Origin: Sphaerochaeta sp032144095
GTDB lineage: Bacteria > Spirochaetota > Spirochaetia > Sphaerochaetales > Sphaerochaetaceae
Length of the DNA stretch: 64,000 nucleotides
NCBI RefSeq assembly: GCF_032144095.1
Contig: NZ_JAVSNJ010000013.1
Location: forward strand, 1 to 64,000
Direction of reading: 5' to 3'
In this document: in pieces, positions 59,228-64,000 of the stretch
Numbering within the stretch: the stretch's first letter is position 1
How the letters are laid out: every line of letters begins with the position of its first letter
Notes under the pieces: generated by a model
What the model was told of the DNA's origin: nothing
The model's input: the letters and a program-made list of their open reading frames with translations, nothing else
Databases searched by the model: none
Position numbers and translations under genes: made by a program

Positions 59228-59761
59228 ATGGAAACACAGTATGATTTGGACAACGTAATTCGAAAGGTACCCGATTTCCCGAAACCGGGTGTTCTCTACT
59301 ATGACATTACCGGTATTCTAGCGGTTCCTGCTGCCTTTTCGTATTGCATCGATAGGTTGGAAGCCCTATGCAAAGGCAAGAAGATCGATTCCGTTGCTGG
59401 AATCGAGGCAAGGGGATTCATCTTTGCGGCCCCCCTTGCCGAAAGGCTTGGCGTACCGCTGATTCTTGTGCGGAAGATGGGTAAGCTCCCAGGCAAAGTA
59501 CATAAGAGGAGCTTTGAGCTTGAGTATGGTTGTGACGTGGTGTGTGTCCAGGAAGTGGATGTGGTCCCCGGAACCCATGTGCTTCTCATCGATGACCTCA
59601 TTGCTACCGGTGGTACCCTACAGGCAGCTGCCTCGATCTTCGAGGAGCATGGTGCTACGATTGAGGCGATCCTTGGGGTTATCGGCTTGCCATTCTTGAA
59701 CTATGAGAAAGTACTACAGAAGTACCCCGTGGATGTATTATTGGAATATGACGGAGAATAG
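59228..59761 (+). CDS. apt: Adenine phosphoribosyltransferase
   Basis: Salvages adenine to AMP using PRPP. 177 residues: PDFPKPGVLYYDITGIL near the start, EARGFIFAAPLAERLGVPL, LVRKMGKLPG, and the PRPP loop VLLIDDLIATGGT (about 119-131). The ATG at 59228 restores the standard N-terminus (a longer frame runs back into tsaD). Spacing of 10 nt to tsaD implies co-transcription. Confidence 0.95.
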   Translation: METQYDLDNVIRKVPDFPKPGVLYYDITGILAVPAAFSYCIDRLEALCKGKKIDSVAGIEARGFIFAAPLAERLGVPLILVRKMGKLPGKVHKRSFELEYGCDVVCVQEVDVVPGTHVLLIDDLIATGGTLQAAASIFEEHGATIEAILGVIGLPFLNYEKVLQKYPVDVLLEYDGE

Positions 59762-59781
59762 TGGGGTTTTTTCCAACCCTA

Positions 59782-59810
59782 CTTGACAAAAGATGGTCAT
59801 TTCCGTATCC
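59782..59810 (+). promoter_or_regulatory. Promoter of the tRNA-Gln/tRNA-Glu unit
   Basis: TTGACA (59782-59787), 17-nt spacer, TATCCT (59805-59810); start near 59817, 12 nt before the first tRNA. Confidence 0.7.
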
Positions 59811-59828
59811 TACCACAGGATTTGACAT

Positions 59829-59899
59829 TGGGATGTAGTGTAATGGTAACACTGCAGATTCTGGTTCTGCCTTTGGGGGTTCGAGCCCCTCCATCCCAG
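59829..59899 (+). tRNA. tRNA-Gln (anticodon CTG)
   Basis: Acceptor TGGGATG/CATCCCA, D arm GTAGTGTAATGGTAACAC, anticodon stem GCAGA/TCTGC with loop TTCTGGT (anticodon CTG, codon CAG), T arm GGGGGTTCGAGCCCC. CCA is not encoded. Followed after 5 nt by tRNA-Glu. Confidence 0.95.
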
Positions 59900-59904
59900 G
59901 TAAC

Positions 59905-59976
59905 GGTTCCTTCGTCTAATGGTTAGGACAGGAGATTCTCAGTCTCTAAATAGGGGTTCGATTCCCCTAGGAACTA
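59905..59976 (+). tRNA. tRNA-Glu (anticodon CTC)
   Basis: GGTTCCTTCGTCTAATGG start typical of tRNA-Glu; anticodon stem GGAGA/TCTCT with loop TTCTCAG (anticodon CTC, codon GAG); T arm GGGGTTCGATTCCCC; acceptor GGTTCCT/AGGAACT with a G-T first pair. CCA is not encoded. Confidence 0.93.
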
Positions 59977-59988
59977 AAATGTAAGAAG

Positions 59989-60017
59989 GGGCAGCCTTGA
60001 TGGTTGCTCTTTTTTTT
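59989..60017 (+). terminator. Terminator of the tRNA unit
   Basis: GGGCAGCC-TTGAT-GGTTGCTC (8 pairs, two of them G-T) followed by eight T residues. The promoter of the next gene begins inside this hairpin. Confidence 0.8.
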
Positions 60018-60026
60018 CGCTATACT
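59997..60026 (+). promoter_or_regulatory. Promoter of the ABC-F gene
   Basis: TTGATG (59997-60002) lying in the terminator loop, 18-nt spacer spanning the T tract, TATACT (60021-60026). Start near 60033, leader about 15 nt with AAGGA. Confidence 0.6.
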
Positions 60027-60047
60027 ACCTATAAGGAACAAATAGAC

Positions 60048-61685
60048 ATGATCACCGCTTCAAACATTGGACTCGCTTACGGAACTCAGGTTTTGTTTAA
60101 GGAAGTCAACCTCAAGTTTACCCCAGGCAATTGCTACGGCATCATTGGGGCAAATGGTGCAGGCAAATCAACATTCCTCAAAATTCTTTCCGGCGAGATC
60201 GAATCTGATACCGGAGAGGTCATCATCTCAAGTGGCGAACGCATGGCAGTCCTCAGGCAGGACCACTTTGCCTTTAACGACTACTCCGTCCTTGAAACTG
60301 TCATCATGGGTTATGAACAGCTCTATTCCATCATGAAGGAACGGGACCTCATCTATGCAAAGGAAGACTTCACCGAAAAGGATGGCCTTCGGGCAGCCGA
60401 ACTTGAAGGGGACTTTGCTGACATGGGCGGTTGGGAATCAGAGGCTCAGGCAGCCCAGATGCTCGACGGCCTGGGAATCCCAACCGAACTGCAGGGAAAG
60501 AAGATGCGTGACGTTGAGGACAACATCAAGGTCCGAGTCCTTCTTGCCCAGGCCCTCTTCGGGAACCCTGATATCCTCCTCCTTGACGAACCTACCAACC
60601 ACTTGGACCTCGAGTCCATCCACTGGTTGGAAGAGTTCCTGGCCAACTTTGACAATACCGTCATTGTAGTAAGCCATGACCGTCACTTCCTCAATACCGT
60701 CTGCACCCATATTGCTGACATCGACTTTGGCAAGATCCAGCTTTTCGTAGGAAACTACGATTTCTGGTACCTTTCCAGCCAGCTTGCCGCAAAGCAGATG
60801 AAGGATGACAAGAAGCGTAGGGAAGAGAAGATTTCAGAACTGAAGGAGTTTATCCTCCGCTTCTCCTCCAACGTTGCAAAGGCAAAGCAGGCAACCAGCA
60901 GGAAGAAGCTCATCGATAAGCTTACCATCGATGACATCAGGCCCTCCTTGAGACGTTTCCCCTACATTGCCTTCAAACCCTTGCGGGAACCGGGCAAGAA
61001 CATCCTTGAGGTCAAGGACCTTACCAAGGTGATGGAAGGGGTTACGGTTCTGGACAAGTACAACCTGGTCCTCAACAATGGGGACAAGGTCGCCTTTGTT
61101 GGCCCTGACCACTATGCAAAAACTGTCCTTTTCGACATTCTTGCAGGTTCTGTGGCACCTGACTCCGGTACCTATTCCTGGGGTGTGACTACCAGTCTCT
61201 CCTATTTTCCCAAGAACAACAGCCACCTGTTTACCGAACACCTTGCCATTACCGATTGGCTGAGGGAGTTCAGTGAGGAGAAGGATGATACCTATATCCG
61301 TTCCTTCCTTGGCAGGATGCTCTTCAGTGGTGATGAGGCCCTCAAGGATTGTACAGTGCTCTCCGGTGGAGAGAAGGTCCGTTGTCTGCTCTCACGCATG
61401 ATGCTTGAGCAGGCAAACTGCCTGATCTTCGATGAGCCGACCAGCCATCTTGACCTGGAGGCGATCAGTGCACTGAATGATGGACTCATTGACTTCACAG
61501 GCATCTTGCTCTTCAATAGCCATGACCATCAGTTTGTCGAGACCATTGCAAACAGGATCATTGAATTTACACCAAACGGCGTAATTGACAGGATGATGAA
61601 GTTTGAGGAGTATTACAGTGACCCTACGATCAGGAATCTTCGTAACGAACTGTATGCTGGTTCTCCCCATTCTGTAGCACTCTAG
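60048..61685 (+). CDS. ABC-F protein, YbiT-like
   Basis: 545 residues, two ATP-binding domains joined by a linker, no membrane segment: an ABC-F translation factor (EttA/YbiT group) acting on ribosomes. NBD1 has Walker A GANGAGKST (37-45) and DEPTNHLD but not the LSGGE signature (VEDNIKVRVLLAQALFG, as in YbiT). NBD2 has a proper LSGGEKVR and DEPTSHLD, but its P-loop reads GPDHYAKTVL with Ala for the last glycine. Linker 240-330 is basic and helical. The ATG at 60048 was chosen since the longer frame starts in the tRNA terminator. Confidence 0.9.
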   Translation: MITASNIGLAYGTQVLFKEVNLKFTPGNCYGIIGANGAGKSTFLKILSGEIESDTGEVIISSGERMAVLRQDHFAFNDYSVLETVIMGYEQLYSIMKERDLIYAKEDFTEKDGLRAAELEGDFADMGGWESEAQAAQMLDGLGIPTELQGKKMRDVEDNIKVRVLLAQALFGNPDILLLDEPTNHLDLESIHWLEEFLANFDNTVIVVSHDRHFLNTVCTHIADIDFGKIQLFVGNYDFWYLSSQLAAKQMKDDKKRREEKISELKEFILRFSSNVAKAKQATSRKKLIDKLTIDDIRPSLRRFPYIAFKPLREPGKNILEVKDLTKVMEGVTVLDKYNLVLNNGDKVAFVGPDHYAKTVLFDILAGSVAPDSGTYSWGVTTSLSYFPKNNSHLFTEHLAITDWLREFSEEKDDTYIRSFLGRMLFSGDEALKDCTVLSGGEKVRCLLSRMMLEQANCLIFDEPTSHLDLEAISALNDGLIDFTGILLFNSHDHQFVETIANRIIEFTPNGVIDRMMKFEEYYSDPTIRNLRNELYAGSPHSVAL

Positions 61686-61693
61686 GAGGCCTT

Positions 61694-62455
61694 ATGCTCA
61701 TTGCTGTGGACATTGGAAACTCAAATATCGTGATAGCTGTCCATGACGATGAGAAATGGGTGGAATCGTTCCGTATCTATAGTGACCAGAAGAAGACCAG
61801 CGATGAGTATTTTGTCGTCCTTGAAAGCCTGCTCACCCATGCAGGGGTGAGGAAGCAGGACATCAACCGGGCTGCTATAAGCTCGGTTGTGCCCAACCTT
61901 ACCCGTTCTGTTCAGAAGAACATCATCCGACTCTTTGATGTCCAGCCCCTGATGGTCGACCGATTCATCAAGACGGGGCTCAAGAATGAGACGATCCCTG
62001 TGGAGTTGGGTGCCGACCTGCTGTGCAACCTTGCCCAGGCCCACCACATGCACCCCCAATCTCCCGTATGTGTCGTCGATTTCGGCACAGCCCTGACCTT
62101 CAGCACCGTAGCGGAGGATGGTTCCGTACTGGGGGCCAGCATAGCCCCTGGCTTGGTGACTGCAGTCAATGCCCTGTTCGGCAATACAGCCCAGCTTCCC
62201 CAGGTAGAGCTGAGGATTCCTGACTCTGTCATTGGCAGGAACAGCCAGGACGCAATCCGTAGCGGTATCATGTTCGGCTACGCCGGCATGGTCACCTCGC
62301 TCATTGAGCGAAGTGAGCAGGAGCTTGGCAGGGAGCTCTATGTAATAGCTACCGGCGGCTTGAGCAGGACCATTGCCCCGCTCATTGGCCGGATAAACCA
62401 GGTTGCTCCGATGCATACCCTCGATGGGCTGAAGCTCATCGCTGACCTGAACTAG
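61694..62455 (+). CDS. coaX: Type III pantothenate kinase
   Basis: First step of coenzyme A synthesis; the CoaX type is not feedback-inhibited by CoA. 253 residues, ASKHA fold: MLIAVDIGNSNIVIAV start, GADLLCNLAQA (about 107-117), VVDFGTALTF and PGLVTAVNALF, ATGG near the end. Strong AGGAGG site; 8 nt after the ABC-F gene. Its TAG overlaps the stop codon of the convergent aminopeptidase gene in the palindrome CTAG. Confidence 0.94.
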   Translation: MLIAVDIGNSNIVIAVHDDEKWVESFRIYSDQKKTSDEYFVVLESLLTHAGVRKQDINRAAISSVVPNLTRSVQKNIIRLFDVQPLMVDRFIKTGLKNETIPVELGADLLCNLAQAHHMHPQSPVCVVDFGTALTFSTVAEDGSVLGASIAPGLVTAVNALFGNTAQLPQVELRIPDSVIGRNSQDAIRSGIMFGYAGMVTSLIERSEQELGRELYVIATGGLSRTIAPLIGRINQVAPMHTLDGLKLIADLN

Positions 62456-63675
62456 AAGGTAAACAGCCCATTCTTCATGATTTGCACATCCATTCCCTCC
62501 CGGGTACGGGCGGTTATGGTCATATCCTTCGACCCGACCATGAAATCGACATGCATCAAGGATGTATTGCACCCAGCTGCGATCAGGCCCTCTTCGGTGG
62601 TGAGTGATTTCCCCTGCGTAAGGCAGGTAGGGTAGCCATCACCAAGAGCGATGTGGCATGAGGCATTCTCGTCGATGAGGATCGAATCAAAGACCAGGCC
62701 ACTTTTTGCTATGGGGCTGGACTCATCAACCAATGCACACTCACCAATGCGCCTTGTCCCTTCATCGATGGAGAAGAATGCATCCATGACATCCTTGCCT
62801 ACCTTGGCTGAGTAGTCGACGACCCTCCCATGTTCAAACACTAGGCGGACCTCTTCGGTACGGCTGTTGAGAACGGTTACAGGCCTTGTTGTGGTGATGT
62901 AGCCACTTGCCCTCATCCTGTCTGGGGTGGTGAATATCTCCTCGGTTGGGAGGTTTGCAAAGAAGGGGGTTCCATCAGGAAGGGTTTCGCTCCCTCCAAG
63001 GAACCTGGCATGTTCGGTAAAGCCGATGGTGAAGTCGGTTACCGGGCTCTTGTAATGGAGGGTGTCGATGTGCAGGCTGTTCAGCCGTGCCTGCCGTGCC
63101 TGCAGCATGGCTCCATGTGCATCCCATGCGGCGAGAGGATCCTCCTGGTCAAGCAGGAGGATGGGTTTCAGAACCTCCATAAGGTCTGCTGTCGTGGCAT
63201 TTTCACCCAGAACTTGTCTGGCCCAGCGAGGGCCTGGTGCACATACCACACACCACGGCAGTTCATGTCTCATAGTCTTTTTGAATCTGGTTGCAGAAAA
63301 CTCCCGTTTGGCAGTTCCGTATAGTTGGTTTTTCTGCTGGTCGAGGGGACCGTGGTCAAGACGGTCCTCCGTGCTGTCGATGCGGATATAGGACCATTGT
63401 TCGGCGCACATCTCATAGTCGAGTGCTCGGATGAAGGCTGGGTTGTGCTTCAGCTGTTCTTCATCCTGGTTCTGTAGCCGTTCAGAAAGCACGTCCAGGT
63501 CATCGAGAAGGACCTGCACAAACAGGGCCCCATGGCGGTAGGCTGATTTGGAAAGGGCTCGGGCAAAGTAGTAGGTCCCGGGCCCGGTCATGATGGCTAC
63601 GCTCCTGTTCTTCTGGAGGTTGATGCCCTTTCTGATAACCAGGTCAGCGTACGTATCCAGCAGTTTCTGATTCAT
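62452..63675 (-). CDS. M29-family metallo-aminopeptidase
   Basis: 407 residues of the thermophilic-type aminopeptidase (AmpS/aminopeptidase T, peptidase family M29), a cytoplasmic exopeptidase with two metal ions. Recognisable blocks are FANLPTEEIFTTPDRMRASG (metal Glu), GECALVDESSPIAKSG, LIDENASCHIALGDGYP and SLMHVDFMVGS with the terminal His and Asp ligands. The start is the ATG at 63675. A second minus-strand gene ends 9 nt upstream, so the two are probably co-transcribed. Confidence 0.9.
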   Translation of the reverse strand: MNQKLLDTYADLVIRKGINLQKNRSVAIMTGPGTYYFARALSKSAYRHGALFVQVLLDDLDVLSERLQNQDEEQLKHNPAFIRALDYEMCAEQWSYIRIDSTEDRLDHGPLDQQKNQLYGTAKREFSATRFKKTMRHELPWCVVCAPGPRWARQVLGENATTADLMEVLKPILLLDQEDPLAAWDAHGAMLQARQARLNSLHIDTLHYKSPVTDFTIGFTEHARFLGGSETLPDGTPFFANLPTEEIFTTPDRMRASGYITTTRPVTVLNSRTEEVRLVFEHGRVVDYSAKVGKDVMDAFFSIDEGTRRIGECALVDESSPIAKSGLVFDSILIDENASCHIALGDGYPTCLTQGKSLTTEEGLIAAGCNTSLMHVDFMVGSKDMTITARTREGMDVQIMKNGLFTF

Positions 63676-63684
63676 CGGTAGCTC

Positions 63685-64000
63685 CTATAGTGCGAATACA
63701 CCCTCTTCCATAAGAAGAGTCTCAATTCCTGAAAGGGTTTTGGTCCCAACGGTGAGTTCTGCGTTGCCAATTGGTACCTCCATCCGTACAAGCGAACGGG
63801 TCAGCCTTGATTCGTCAATTTCTTCATCTGAGGCCTGGTCGGTGAGGGTAGTGAGGCTGAACCCTCCAAAGACAAGGGAAGTGGTGATTTCCTTGTTGAA
63901 GTGGGGGTGCACCGCCTTGCTCAGGTAGCGGCTTTCAATGGTATCGTTGTCGGCCAATGAGAGAGCCGACAGCACAGATGCCCCCTCATCAATTGCAAAG
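63685..64000 (-). CDS. Unknown protein, C-terminal part only
   Basis: The last 105 codons of a minus-strand gene that continues beyond the window. The visible part reads FAIDEGASVLSALSLADND at its upstream edge, later KEITTSLVFGGFSLTTLTD and MEVPIGNAELTVGTKTLSG, ending GVFAL. No family is recognised from this piece. Only 9 nt separate it from the M29 aminopeptidase, implying one operon. Confidence 0.6.
   Translation of the reverse strand, partial: FAIDEGASVLSALSLADNDTIESRYLSKAVHPHFNKEITTSLVFGGFSLTTLTDQASDEEIDESRLTRSLVRMEVPIGNAELTVGTKTLSGIETLLMEEGVFAL

Noticed and set aside
1..64000. CRISPR arrays, insertion sequences and prophage genes
   Set aside because: No repeated spacer-type units, transposase or terminal inverted repeats, or phage structural genes were seen; the two tyrosine recombinases are Xer-type and embedded in housekeeping operons.

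Overview
The window looks like chromosomal housekeeping DNA of a spirochaete of the Sphaerochaeta/Treponema side of the phylum. The pointers are GH57/DUF3536 and GH57/DUF4912 pairs, substrate-binding proteins with signal peptides ending in AGGASE-like motifs, a stripped-down dcw (division/cell wall) cluster, groES without groEL beside it, and hslVU next to a Bacillus-like xerC. Assignment to a genus is an inference; no full rRNA gene is present. No insertion sequence, prophage or CRISPR array was seen.

Layout. 1-4.2 kb: the 3' end of a 5S rRNA, then a DegT-fold protein without its catalytic lysine, nadK, recN and a small GNAT protein. 4.2-9.9 kb: alpha-glucan metabolism (a DUF3536 GH57 enzyme, deoD, DUF4912 protein, GH57 branching enzyme). 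9.9-25.1 kb: one 16-gene plus-strand run, mraZ-rsmH-ftsL-murF-mraY-ftsW-ftsQ-ftsA-ftsZ-xerD-TSUP-dprA-xerC-hslV-hslU-flhF, with gaps of 33 nt or less. 25.1-27.9 kb: a divergent pair, a penicillin-binding protein and a LysM/degenerate-LytM membrane protein. 27.9-35.3 kb: a beta-galactoside locus (GH2 lacZ, two ABC permeases, binding protein, divergent LacI regulator). 35.3-38.0 kb: secA. 38.2-45.6 kb: an operon murG-cvpA-holB-histidine kinase-NtrC-type regulator-dinG. 45.6-47.8 kb: groES, an unknown gene and a sigma-70-family factor. 47.9-54.2 kb: an IclR-regulated uronate locus (TRAP transporter, HpaI-type aldolase, kduI, kduD). 54.6-57.3 kb: ppdK. 57.4-64 kb: tRNA-Thr, unknown gene, tsaD, apt, tRNA-Gln, tRNA-Glu, ABC-F protein, coaX, M29 aminopeptidase and a cut gene.

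How the parts connect. The most interesting circuit is regulatory. A textbook sigma-54 promoter (TGGCAC-N5-TTGCA, 46838-46853) lies in front of the sigma-70-family gene, with a perfect inverted repeat about 125 bp upstream of the expected start. An NtrC-type activator with its kinase sits 3.4 kb away in the murG operon. This has the shape of the Borrelia Rrp2-RpoN-RpoS cascade. A second theme is translation: murG, xerC and probably the penicillin-binding protein have a -10 box ending 6-9 nt before the ATG and no Shine-Dalgarno sequence, so their mRNAs should be leaderless. A third is degenerate enzymes kept next to cell-envelope genes (the LytM domain without zinc ligands), and an FlhF GTPase with no flagellar gene near it.

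Coordinates come from reading-frame ends and my own start choices; promoters and operators come from reading the bases by eye. No database search was possible.
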